Source: Bradyrhizobium sp. Ghvi (GTDB lineage Bacteria; Pseudomonadota; Alphaproteobacteria; Rhizobiales; Xanthobacteraceae). From it: 64,000 nucleotides of DNA. The position numbers and the translations under genes are program-made. Each line of letters starts with the position of its first letter. Position 1 is the stretch's first letter. Shown one piece after another: positions 16,485-24,251 of the stretch. The DNA lies in assembly GCF_900115265.1 (NCBI RefSeq), contig NZ_FOVU01000019.1:1-64000 (forward strand). Direction: 5' to 3'. Under the pieces are notes generated by a model that saw only the letters and a program-made list of their open reading frames with translations, had not been told where the DNA came from and made no database searches.

Positions 16485-16706
16485 TCATCGGGCAGGCAGG
16501 CTTTTCTTCCCAGGCAGGATGACTTGCTCGGTGCCGCTGCTGCCGGCGACAATGTTGGTGCCACGCATGCCGCAGGCTGTGCAGACGAACCGCGGCTCGA
16601 GTTGCGAGATCCGGATCTCGTCCGGCCATCGGTCGACATCGTCAGCTGAGAGCCTGAAGTTATGGCTACAGCGATAGTACTGGCAGAACACTAGCAGATC
16701 GCGCAC
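16485..16706 (-). CDS. Small zinc-binding protein; natural start probably lost
   Basis: Two Cys/His clusters (CQYYRCSH and CTACGMRG) flank ADDVDRWPDEIRISQLEP, a pattern seen in small zinc-finger proteins of Bradyrhizobium. The frame is coding-like for about 25 codons upstream (DRTEPDGRPLKITLGELRS) to 16785. There, an ATG at the expected place is one base out of frame (ATG-CTAACC instead of ATG-GCT-AAC). The GTG at 16706 is the first usable start in frame. Confidence 0.6.
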   Translation of the reverse strand: MRDLLVFCQYYRCSHNFRLSADDVDRWPDEIRISQLEPRFVCTACGMRGTNIVAGSSGTEQVILPGKKSLPAR

Positions 16707-16904
16707 GCCCGTTGAGCGGAGCTCGCCCAGCGTAATTTTGAGCGGGCGGCCGTCAGGTTCAGTGCGGTCCTTGCGTCGAGGGTTAGCATGGCGCTATCGA
16801 AGCGTGGCGCCGGCGAGAGGCAAATTTTCGATTAGTGGTGGCTCGGAACGCCCTCGAGCTACTGCGCGTCGTGGGTGTGGAAAGGCTCCCAGGCGCGGTG
16901 GTCC

Positions 16905-17078
16905 CTATATCGAAGGACTGACTGATCCGCAGGGCTCAAGGGTTTTATGAAGCACGTGCGCGTGCCAATTTTTGAGCACGTGCCCGTTCCAGCATTCATG
17001 GCGCTTCTGGGCGAAGCCAATCAAGGCCAGGATCATCAAAGCCACTGCCGTGCATACGGCTACAACGTTCTTCATCAT
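16905..17078 (-). CDS. Small exported protein (57 aa)
   Basis: A signal peptide or anchor (MMKNVVAVCTAVALMILALI) precedes a polar part with one Cys-Trp pair (KRHECWNGHVLKNWHAHV). GGAG lies eight bases upstream. The start could be either ATG of the double ATG. Similar tiny exported proteins occur in Bradyrhizobium. Confidence 0.55.
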   Translation of the reverse strand: MMKNVVAVCTAVALMILALIGFAQKRHECWNGHVLKNWHAHVLHKTLEPCGSVSPSI

Positions 17079-17366
17079 GGCTGCGACTCCATGTGAACTG
17101 TGACTGCCTTACTCAGCCATCATACTGCGCCGACGGTGGCCGATCAGAGAAACAGAAAATCCACCGGGCGATGGGGTCGCGGGTGGCGGTCAGGTCGTCG
17201 CCGTGTCCTCGGAGGAGGGGGCACTTGTCGGCCGTACCCGATACCGGGGGCCTCGCATTCCAAGCCTGGGAGCGTGTCCTTTCGGGACTCTTTGATCCCG
17301 ACGGTGCAACCATGCCGTAGAGAGCCTGCGCTAGCAATGCACCGCTGGACCTCAGGCGCACGCCAG

Positions 17367-17520
17367 CTACTGCGTGGAAAAGGTGCTCTTCGGGCGCCTG
17401 ACGCTGACAAGGGGCACGGTCTGATGAGTGTCGCAGCCAAGGCACTTCACCTCGAGAAAGCAGTAGCCGGCGTTCAGAGCGTCCCCGAGGGTAGCCTTTC
17501 CGATGAAGGCTTGGTGAGAT
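17367..17520 (-). pseudogene. Fragment of a Cys-rich conserved protein
   Basis: The frame reads AFIGKATLGDALNAGYCFLE, then VKCLGCDTHQTVPL and VRRPKST before a premature TAG. I recall a conserved protein of Bradyrhizobium with ALNAGYxFLEVKCLGCxTHQTVALDIVRRPK that continues with a second Cys pair. Here the second half and any start are missing. Confidence 0.5.
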
Positions 17521-17579
17521 GATAATCCTGATGAAAATACAGTATCAGCGCGGCGAGTAGTTCGACCAAGGATGTTCGG

Positions 17580-17816
17580 TCAGAAGGTGAACTTGACCAT
17601 GCAAGGTGCGTGGATAAGGACGGTGTCCTGCCGATGAGCCGCTCGCTTGACTACCTCGAACCCGGCCGGCAACTCGTCGACGCTGATCTGCGGTTGGGCC
17701 GTGGAGGAATTGGCCCTGCCGAAAGGATGATTCCGCTGGAAGAGGTGGTGCACCGATCCGACGGCCGTGCAAGCCATGGCGGCGCGTGAAAGGCTAGGGT
17801 ACGTTCGCCAAGCCAA
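17580..17816 (-). CDS. Doubtful small protein (78 aa)
   Basis: The C-terminal half (QISVDELPAGFEVVKRAAHR and VLIHAPCMVKFTF) looks coding; the N-terminal half does not. It may be a truncated or wrongly started gene. No ribosome site is convincing. Confidence 0.3.
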   Translation of the reverse strand: MAWRTYPSLSRAAMACTAVGSVHHLFQRNHPFGRANSSTAQPQISVDELPAGFEVVKRAAHRQDTVLIHAPCMVKFTF

Positions 17817-17862
17817 TGTTCTGGTATCATCGCTCCATTGCTACGACTCGAGAGTTGCTGCC

Positions 17863-18084
17863 ATGCGATTGCTGTCAGTCGTCGTCTTCTCGTTGGCCTG
17901 CCTGTTTGCCTTACCCGCGTCTGCAGAGACGTGCTCTCAGGCCATCGCGCACTGCAAACAGGAGGGCTCCCGGCATTCAGACGCGGATGCGAAGTGTACC
18001 GCCGCCGGGAATGCCTGCATGAAATCCGGAACATTCATCGGACCCTGCACGGGCAAACCATGGCGGGGACTCGTCCAGCGCTGA
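17863..18084 (+). CDS. Small secreted Cys-containing protein (73 aa)
   Basis: A clear signal peptide (MRLLSVVVFSLACLFALPAS, cleavage after ASA) precedes about 50 residues with five Cys (CSQAIAHCKQ, CTAAGNAC, GPCTG), likely oxidised in the periplasm. The frame is open upstream to 17767, but the signal peptide fixes the start at 17863. No enzyme family is recognised. It converges with the metacaspase gene. Confidence 0.7.
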   Translation: MRLLSVVVFSLACLFALPASAETCSQAIAHCKQEGSRHSDADAKCTAAGNACMKSGTFIGPCTGKPWRGLVQR

Positions 18085-18115
18085 AGTCGGATCCGGCTGT
18101 CGGTTCGTCCCTCTG

Positions 18116-19555
18116 TCAGCGCAATGCGCCTTGTCGATCGAATGTGTAGTGACAGGTGCGCCCGCTCTGGCGTTCGCCAGTGCCGTGCGAGCCTTCGAAG
18201 CGGACAGAGACCTGGTGGCTGATGGGAGTGCCGGCGACGGCGTTCTTCAGGTTGTATTTGGGATTGCCGGCGAAGCCCGTCACTTGCAGCGTGCCGGATC
18301 CGTCCTCGTCGAGTGTTCCTTGATAGCTTGCCGAGGGAATGCCGCCCGGAGTTCCGAATTGTCCCTGGAAGCGGCCATCCTTGATTGTTGCGACGAACCG
18401 CCAGACGTAGCCTTCCGCGACGCCTTCACGTGGGCAATCGGACACCACATTCCACTTGCCGTTCAGCGCAGCTAGGCGAGCGGACGGTCGCTCCTGTGCG
18501 GAGGCCTCCCCGGCCGGTTTTGCAGCCTGCTGGTCACTCTGTCGCTGATCCGCGATGCGGCCCTTCTCGCTTGGGGCGCGCGCTTCCTCGGTGGCGATCT
18601 TGTCCAACTGTCCCTTGGCCAGGTCTGCGTAGAACCCTGAGGGATGGCTCTTCAGAAACGACGTCCACCCGGCACGGCTGCCGAGCTGCAGCGCCAGTTC
18701 GTACTCGCGCCGAACCTCCGCGGCGGGATCCGGCGCTGCGGCGGCGTCAACGGACTTGGCGGCGACGAGTGGGAGGTCCTCGCCGCCGAGCGAGCCGTAG
18801 ACATAGGGCTCCTGTCGGTTGGCGGTGATCTTGAGCACGTCATCCCGCACGAAGCCGAAGGCGCGGCGGACGTCCAGGCCAGGTCTCGGCAGGTACTTGA
18901 TCAGTGCGGGGGCGAACGGGCTATTGCCGGAATCGCCGTCGGCGGCGGTCGAGCCCGCCTTGGCCGCGAAAGCGATCAGCGTGTTCGGGCTGGTCGGCTC
19001 GACCTTGGCGAGGCCGCGAGCGACCGAGCGCGAGGCGACGGCCCGCTTCATCCGATTGGTGAAGGGGTTGTCGCGACAGGCGTCCAGAATGACCAGCCGC
19101 AGCCGCTTTGCCGGGTCCACCGCGAACAGGACGCGGTCGAGCGATACGGTGGCGTCCAGCACGTCGGCGTCGCTCTCTATCGCGGCATCCACCGGAATGA
19201 GATAATTGATGCCATCGAGCTCAATCCCATGTCCTGCATAATAGACCAAGGCGATCTCGGCATCCTGGCCCCGGCTACCGAACTTGCGGAGCGCCTTGCG
19301 CATCTCGTCGGCGGCCAGGTTCAACCTGGTCTCAACCGCATCGAAGCCAGCCATCTTGAGCATGTCTGCGACCGCCGCTGCATCATTAGCGGGGTTCGAG
19401 AGGATCGGCACGTGCCTATAGGCGGAGTTGCCGATGACGAGTGCGACCCGCGTCCCGGCAAGTGCCGGTCCGCAGCACAGCCACGCGAGCGCAAGCGTCA
19501 CGACCATGAAACGAGTTCTGCCGGCGCGCCGATCCGCGGTGTGCATGAGCTTCAC
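18116..19555 (-). CDS. Caspase-like (peptidase C14) protein, exported
   Basis: The protein (479 aa) has an N-terminal signal peptide (MVVTLALAWLCCGPALAG) and a caspase-like domain starting RVALVIGNSAYRHVP. The catalytic His lies in YYAGHG (about residue 109) and the Cys in LDACRDNPF (about residue 160), as in bacterial metacaspase-like proteins. After the domain comes an Ala-rich linker with a short repeat-like segment (YELALQLGSRAGWTSFLKSH), then a C-terminal beta-rich domain with WRFVATIKDGRFQGQF. Such proteins cut after basic or acidic residues and are linked to stress or signalling; the target here is unknown. GTG at 19555 or ATG at 19546 may be the start. Confidence 0.88.
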   Translation of the reverse strand: MKLMHTADRRAGRTRFMVVTLALAWLCCGPALAGTRVALVIGNSAYRHVPILSNPANDAAAVADMLKMAGFDAVETRLNLAADEMRKALRKFGSRGQDAEIALVYYAGHGIELDGINYLIPVDAAIESDADVLDATVSLDRVLFAVDPAKRLRLVILDACRDNPFTNRMKRAVASRSVARGLAKVEPTSPNTLIAFAAKAGSTAADGDSGNSPFAPALIKYLPRPGLDVRRAFGFVRDDVLKITANRQEPYVYGSLGGEDLPLVAAKSVDAAAAPDPAAEVRREYELALQLGSRAGWTSFLKSHPSGFYADLAKGQLDKIATEEARAPSEKGRIADQRQSDQQAAKPAGEASAQERPSARLAALNGKWNVVSDCPREGVAEGYVWRFVATIKDGRFQGQFGTPGGIPSASYQGTLDEDGSGTLQVTGFAGNPKYNLKNAVAGTPISHQVSVRFEGSHGTGERQSGRTCHYTFDRQGALR

Positions 19556-20015
19556 CCAGCGACTGATACAGTTGGTAGGCTACCTCAAGCAGCTTCGCGC
19601 AAAAAGCAGCTTTGGGCCTGACGTGCGGTTCGCCTTGTCCGAAATTTAATCTCCGCGGTGCACCATTAGGCACTGAACCGCGCGGAGGCGATCGATACGT
19701 TAGTGCCTGGCCGCGGGTTGCCCCGCGACCAGGCGGTCGAGCGCCTCCGGCCTAAGCCAGCCCTAGGCCGCTGGTCGCTCGGCCGTTCTTTCGAGGCCGA
19801 ACATCTGTGCCGACAACACTTTCGCTCCGGCATGGTGTCAGCTCCCCGCTTGTGCAGCACCTTCTTATGTGAATCTCGGCACGGCGATCGTGCCGTTCGG
19901 AACGAGGAACCGCGCGCGCTTGCGAATGCCCTGTCCCGGTCACGGCCTGAGCCGTGGAGCCCTTAAGTAATCATCCGCAATTTCTCTCGGCCGCGACCGG
20001 GCGCATGCTCGAGCC
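19556..20015. other. Intergenic with hairpin
   Basis: No gene is supported. The stretch holds the promoter side of the metacaspase gene and the inverted repeat at 19705-19734. Confidence 0.4.
19705..19734. repeat. Inverted repeat (13-bp arms, one mismatch)
   Basis: GCCTGGCCGCGGG is mirrored by CCCGCGACCAGGC around a four-base loop. It forms a stable hairpin without a T-tract. Terminator or attenuation roles are possible. Confidence 0.45.
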
Positions 20016-20228
20016 ATGGAGCGCCAGATCCTATTCAAGTGTCCGCGCACCGGCATGAACGTCCAGCAGCGGATCGACGATGATCGGCGGGAGTGGGCGC
20101 CGGAAAACACCCATCTTCCCGTGGGGTGTCCAGCCTGTATGGCGCTTCACTTCGTCAACAGCACGACCGGCAAGCTCCTTGGCGAGGCCGGCAGCGGCAA
20201 GCCTGATCGCGGTCAGCGCTCTGCTTGA
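20016..20228 (+). CDS. Small zinc-ribbon-like protein (70 aa)
   Basis: The protein begins MERQILFKCPRTGMNVQQRI and contains CPACMALHFVNSTTGKLLGE. The two Cys groups (a single CP and CPAC) suggest a small metal site. Nearly identical patterns are known in Bradyrhizobium as conserved hypotheticals. The ribosome site is weak. Confidence 0.7.
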   Translation: MERQILFKCPRTGMNVQQRIDDDRREWAPENTHLPVGCPACMALHFVNSTTGKLLGEAGSGKPDRGQRSA

Positions 20229-20315
20229 TCCATGTACCGACAATCGCGACGAGGACTGGCAAGCTCGTCGGGGGCGTACCAAATCGTTTGTAGGTTCCAA
20301 ACGCTGGGAGGTGCG

Positions 20316-20445
20316 ATGTCGACCGTGGCAAAGTTGCTTGCGCGCAAGCGGGCTCTCCTGGAACGGCTGAGAGCCTCCCGGACCGAGCGAACGCGAGGAA
20401 ATCGACCGGCTGCTCGCGCTTATCGAGACGCTCGGCCTCGTCTAG
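20316..20445 (+). pseudogene. Frameshifted small helical gene
   Basis: GGGAGGTGCG precedes ATG and MSTVAKLLARKRALLERL. The continuation EPPGPSEREEIDRLLALI, ending ETLGLV and a stop, is in the next frame. One extra base near 20370 (CTGAGAG) breaks the gene. The unbroken version is a helical protein of about 42 residues, a type known in Bradyrhizobium. Confidence 0.55.
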
Positions 20446-20811
20446 CCGACGTATGCAGGTTGGACCTGACGGCTCCGATGGGGTCCGCGCACAGAGCAGC
20501 CCCCGGTCGTGTTCTTTGCACGGGAAATCGCAAAGCGAACCGTTTCCGCTGACTTGGATCAACGATCCAGTTCGGGCTAGGCCATCTTGTGGCGCATGAA
20601 TTGCTCGGAAAAGATCACCTGTCCTAAGCTCTAGACACCGAAGGCCACCTCCGGCCCCACTGCCGCGCAGGCGACGGTGCAGATCCTTGAAGAATTTGCC
20701 CGCGATCTTCGCAGAATCCTGGCGAAGCTTCGTGGACCTCTTCATTGCGATTCCACGGCTCAAGCGAGACGGCTGTCGCCCTTGGTTGATCTCGCCGCTG
20801 GTGCCCCGGCG
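20446..20811. other. Intergenic downstream of the FixK-like gene
   Basis: A minus-strand frame (20155-20763) begins MSRGIAMKRSTKLRQDSAKI, but most of it is antisense to the two small plus-strand genes. No confident gene is seen. Confidence 0.3.
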
Positions 20812-20814
20812 CGA

Positions 20815-21495
20815 TCAGGCGTCCACGTCGCGCAGGCGCTGACGATTGCGCAACACGATCTGCCTCGCACCGGAAAATCCAGAACGCCCTGCGTGTTGAG
20901 TTGGGACAGCGCGCGGGAAATCGTCTCCAGTGTCAAACCGAGATAGTCGCCGATGTCGCGGCGGCACATCGGGAGCGCGAGCATACCGGCTCCGGCCAGC
21001 CGCCGGTCCATTTCGAGCAGGAAACGCCGCCACCTTCTCCATGGCGGTCTTGCGACCGAGCAGCAGCATGTGATCTTCGGCGTGCCTGAGCTCAGCCGCA
21101 GTCATGCTCCACAGCTTCCGTGCGACCTGCACGTCGGTTGCCGCAGCCTTCTCGATCGCTGAGCGGTTCACTAAACGGACGGTGGTATCGACGATGGCTT
21201 TCGCGGTCAGGCGATGGGTCGATCCCGATTCGGTGCCGAACACGTCGCCCGGCACGTGGAATGAGCCTATCTGACGCCGCCCGTCGGAAAGCAGCTTGTA
21301 CGTCCTGACGGAGCCGGAGACGACCTGGTAGACGTATTCCGCCTGCTCGCCTTCCCCGAAGATCTCCTCGTCCTTGCCGTAGGAGAACTCGCTCGTGATC
21401 AGGCCTGCGATGGCGCCGAACTGATCGGTGATCCGCGGCGCGGGAACTGCATTCTGTCGGAGAGTCGGGTCGAGGTGCGCGGCGGCCGTGAGCAT
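20815..21495 (-). CDS. Crp/Fnr regulator, FixK-like, with a displaced HTH frame
   Basis: Residues 30-150 form the cyclic-nucleotide-type sensor fold (AEYVYQVVSGSVRTYKLLSD, GRRQIGSFHVPGDVFGTESG) and the dimer helix (HAEDHMLLLGRKTAMEKVAA). No N-terminal Fe-S cysteine cluster is present, so it is FixK-like rather than FNR-like. The helix-turn-helix (RRDIGDYLGLTLETISRAL) is encoded in another frame between about 21023 and 20875; the last residues return to the first frame. One extra T and one missing T in short T runs explain this. As written, the DNA-binding helix would be scrambled. A FixK box lies immediately before the start. Confidence 0.75.
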   Translation of the reverse strand: MLTAAAHLDPTLRQNAVPAPRITDQFGAIAGLITSEFSYGKDEEIFGEGEQAEYVYQVVSGSVRTYKLLSDGRRQIGSFHVPGDVFGTESGSTHRLTAKAIVDTTVRLVNRSAIEKAAATDVQVARKLWSMTAAELRHAEDHMLLLGRKTAMEKVAAFPARNGPAAGRSRYARAPDVPPRHRRLSRFDTGDDFPRAVPTQHAGRSGFSGARQIVLRNRQRLRDVDA

Positions 21496-21507
21496 CGGAA
21501 TCTCCAG

Positions 21508-21521
21508 TTGATGGAGATCAA
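21508..21521. promoter_or_regulatory. FixK/FNR box TTGATGGAGATCAA
   Basis: The 14-mer is a perfect TTGAT-N4-ATCAA dyad. Its centre lies about 20 bases upstream of the FixK-like start codon, next to the ribosome site GGAGATTCCG. At that place binding would block transcription or translation initiation and suggests negative autoregulation. The next minus-strand gene upstream (cytochrome c) ends 109 bases away. Confidence 0.75.
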
Positions 21522-21630
21522 ATATCCCGACCTAGCGCGGTAGGAAATTGGGCAGAGTTCGCAAGGGAATCTCCCTACGTATGTTTGCGTAGGTGCTTGG
21601 GAACCTCCCATCGGCCCTGTAGGGCGACTC

Positions 21631-21939
21631 TCATTTCAGCGAGCGCATGTACTCCGCGAGGTCCGAAATTTCGGCTCTGTTGAGCGACACCTGCGGCATG
21701 TTCGGATGCACGAGCAGGAGGAATGCGAGCTTGTTCTGGTCGAAGTCCGGCGTTCTCGCCAGATAGGAGAAGGGCGGCGCCTGGTCGGTGGCGCTGGACT
21801 GGGTTTTCTCCACCAGATGGCAGCTCGCGCACCAGCGCCGGGCGATCTCCCTGCCATTCGAGGGGGCCGCCGCTTGGCTCAGGCCCGTCATGAAGATCAT
21901 GCAGAAGGCGACGGCAGCCAATCCGAATGCTTTCGACAT
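21631..21939 (-). CDS. Small c-type cytochrome (102 aa)
   Basis: A signal peptide (LAAVAFCMIFMTGLSQAAA) leads to a heme-binding CASCH at about residues 37-41 (RRWCASCHLVEK). A likely axial Met lies in HPNMPQ (about residue 80). The C-terminal helix (SLNRAEISDLAEYMRSLK) is typical of class I cytochrome c. It is a periplasmic electron carrier. GAGGAG precedes the ATG. It lies directly upstream of the FixK-like gene on the same strand, consistent with a micro-oxic context. Confidence 0.88.
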   Translation of the reverse strand: MSKAFGLAAVAFCMIFMTGLSQAAAPSNGREIARRWCASCHLVEKTQSSATDQAPPFSYLARTPDFDQNKLAFLLLVHPNMPQVSLNRAEISDLAEYMRSLK

Positions 21940-21961
21940 GCTGGCTCCTCAGGTGTCTTGG

Positions 21962-22141
21962 TCAGGAGGGGAAGTCGGCAGGATCCACCTTCGTCCGGTC
22001 GGCATGAAGGGACCAGTCGTGTATCGCGTGGGTCTCGCAAAACCGTTCCTTTGCCTTCTCTTCGGCTTCTCTTTCGTTCCGCGCGTCCAGCTCGACGTTG
22101 GTTTGGCAGACCTCGCACGTTTCCCCGTATTCGCCGAGCAC
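21962..22141 (-). CDS. Small Cys-containing protein (59 aa), start uncertain
   Basis: The frame reads VLGEYGETCEVCQTNVELDA, then REAEEKAKERFCETHAIHDW to DPADFPS. The CEVC pair and the later CETH could bind zinc. Coding character continues upstream to 22198 (RKEPRFIFRFIKD) but only a GTG at 22141 is available as start, so the real N-terminus may be lost. Confidence 0.45.
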   Translation of the reverse strand: MLGEYGETCEVCQTNVELDARNEREAEEKAKERFCETHAIHDWSLHADRTKVDPADFPS

Positions 22142-22791
22142 ATCCTTGATGAAGCGGAAGATAAACCGGGGCTCCTTGCGATCGGGCGCGTAAGAGACTC
22201 AGGCAACTCAACCGGAGATCAAGTCGCCGTCGCTGCCTTTTGCGCGCCAGTGCTGTTGGGAACGCCTTGGTCCGACCATTGGTCCACTGCGCACGGCGGT
22301 AGATGTACGACATTTCGCCGCCATGCCTGTAGGTCGCGACGTGCGCGCGACAGCCGAGGTAGCAACCTTGACAGGAAGCGAATCGCCTTCAAGGTCTTGG
22401 CAAGCGACGGCATAGAAGAAGTTGGCAGGGGGACCCACCAGCGACTAGTGATCGATCTTCGTTCGTTCAACGAGCGCCTTGACCGAAAAAGGAGCCACTA
22501 ACGCCTCCCAGTCAGCCTCAGGAATCAAGGACGAACTGGGCCGAAACGCGGTGTTTTGCGGCCGCTTAGGTTCTGATTTTTCAGGTCCTTTCACCGTTCG
22601 CGATGATCTTCTGGTGGCGGTCTCAAGCGCCGCAAACAGTCCAGCCAACGCTGGCGCCAAACAGGCAGCGAATATTGCCCTCAGCGATGGCAGAGGAGGG
22701 ATCGAGGTCTCAGCGGAGCAATTCGACATTCATCATCCGGTGTCCTCTAACCCAATTGGGTGAAGTTCCATTGCCACTCCCAGCATGACTG
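22142..22791. other. About 650 bases without a confident gene
   Basis: Two nearly antiparallel frames of 94 codons (22445-22729 minus, 22479-22763 plus) are both open; neither has a ribosome site. On the minus strand, pieces such as GCYLGCRAHVATYRHGGEM look coding but change frame, so decayed genes are likely. Confidence 0.3.
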
Positions 22792-23502
22792 CTACATGGC
22801 AAGATAACGCCGGCGGATATCCTCGTTCCTGGCGAGACCGGCCGTATCCTGGTGGTGCACCACTTTACCTTTATCGATGACTACGGCCTCGTCCGCAATC
22901 CGCAGGCAAAAATGCATGTTCTGCTCCGCAAGCAGGATGGTGGCTCCGCCTGCTCCCAATTCGCGCAGCATCCCACTGATGGTGGCGATCACGATGGGCG
23001 CGAGCCCTTCGCTCGGTTCGTCGAGCAAGAGAACCATAGGATTGCCCATCAGAGCCCTCGCGATCACCAGTAATTGCTGCTCGCCGCCGGACAGGCGGCC
23101 GGCAGGACGCGCGCGAAGATTTGCGAGCAGCGGGAAGGTGTCCCAGATGCGCGGCAGCGTCCAGTCGCGCCGTCCATCGGGACCGCTCTTGGCCGCGATC
23201 AGGAGATTGTCCTCGACGCTGTGCTCGGGAAAGACCTGACGATCCTCGGGCACATAGGCGAGGCCGAGCCTGGCGCGCGTATGCGGCGGCGCGCGGGTGA
23301 CGTCGCGGCCCGCGAAAAGGATGCGGCCGCTCCGGGCCGGCACGATACCCGCAAGCGTCTTCATGGTTGTGCTCTTGCCAGCGCCATTGCGGCCGAGCAG
23401 CGCCAGCGTGCGCTTCTCTTGGAGCGAGAGGTCGATACCGAAGAGGATCTGGCTGGCACCATAAAAGGCGCTCAATCCTTCGGCGCGCAGGAGCTCCGTC
23501 AT
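22792..23502 (-). CDS. livF: Branched-chain amino-acid type ABC transporter ATPase (LivF)
   Basis: This is the second ATPase of a HAAT (Liv-type) importer. Walker A is GRNGAGKST, the signature LSGGEQQ and Walker B VLLLDEPSEGLAP, the last being typical of LivF. Length (236 aa) is normal. Its ATG overlaps the LivG stop (ATGA). An in-frame extension to 23598 is only an open frame inside livG. It acts at the cytoplasmic side as the partner of LivG under LivM/LivH. The substrate is set by the binding protein and is not known. Confidence 0.93.
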   Translation of the reverse strand: MTELLRAEGLSAFYGASQILFGIDLSLQEKRTLALLGRNGAGKSTTMKTLAGIVPARSGRILFAGRDVTRAPPHTRARLGLAYVPEDRQVFPEHSVEDNLLIAAKSGPDGRRDWTLPRIWDTFPLLANLRARPAGRLSGGEQQLLVIARALMGNPMVLLLDEPSEGLAPIVIATISGMLRELGAGGATILLAEQNMHFCLRIADEAVVIDKGKVVHHQDTAGLARNEDIRRRYLAM

Positions 23503-24251
23503 GCGGCATGTTCCTCCTTGCCAAGATACGCGTCGATCACCGCCTGGTTGTTGCGGATCTGGTCCGGCGTGCCCTCGGCTAGGACGCGGCCGTAGCACAG
23601 CACGCGAATGGTGCTCGCGACCTGGAAGACGATGTCCATGTCATGTTCGATGAACACCAACGTCAGCTTGCGCTGGTCCCATAAGCGTCGAACCCGCTCG
23701 ATCATGCGCCAGCGTTCGTCGGGGCCCATGCCGGCCGTTGGCTCATCGAGCAGGAGCACCTTCGGTTCGAGCGCAAGCGCGATGGCGATATCGAGCAGCT
23801 TCTGGTCGCCGTGGGAAAGGATGGCGGCCTCGACATTCTCGACGTGGGTCAGGCCTACTAACTCCATCACCTCTCCGGCGCGCTCTCGCACGCCGGGCGG
23901 CGGAAAGCGGCGAACGATATTGCCCCACTCGCCGATACGGGCCGTAACGGCGGCCATTAGGTTCTCCGCCACTGTCATGCTCGGAAAGCAGCTCGCCACC
24001 TGAAACGCCCGCCCGATGCCAAGCTGCATGCGTTCAGTCTTGGAGCGACCGACAACGTCGTGATCCTCGAGCAGCACCTCCCCGGCATCGGGGGCGAACG
24101 CGCCGCTGATCAGGTTGAAGAAGGTGCTCTTGCCGGCACCGTTGGGGCCGATCACCGCCGAAAGCGAGCCCGACGGAAAGGTTAGCGACACATCGTCGAT
24201 CGCCCGCACGCCACCGAACGACTTGGTGAGATGTCTAATCTCGAGCTTCAT
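23499..24251 (-). CDS. livG: Branched-chain amino-acid type ABC transporter ATPase (LivG)
   Basis: First ATPase of the Liv-type importer (250 aa). It has Walker A (GPNGAGKST), the LivG-specific signature LSHGDQ in place of LSGGQ, and Walker B (VLLLDEPTAGMGP). The start overlaps the LivM stop by ATGA, so the long ORF to 24707 is a shadow. It ends in LGKEEHAA, with the TGA overlapping LivF. Confidence 0.93.
   Translation of the reverse strand: MKLEIRHLTKSFGGVRAIDDVSLTFPSGSLSAVIGPNGAGKSTFFNLISGAFAPDAGEVLLEDHDVVGRSKTERMQLGIGRAFQVASCFPSMTVAENLMAAVTARIGEWGNIVRRFPPPGVRERAGEVMELVGLTHVENVEAAILSHGDQKLLDIAIALALEPKVLLLDEPTAGMGPDERWRMIERVRRLWDQRKLTLVFIEHDMDIVFQVASTIRVLCYGRVLAEGTPDQIRNNQAVIDAYLGKEEHAA

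Noticed and set aside
18644..19621. 325-aa plus-strand ORF
   Set aside because: It is antisense to the metacaspase-like gene; the minus frame has signal peptide and catalytic motifs, and the plus frame has none.
20155..20763. 202-aa minus-strand ORF
   Set aside because: Most of it is antisense to the small genes at 20016 and 20316; only the first 60 codons are uncertain and have no ribosome site.
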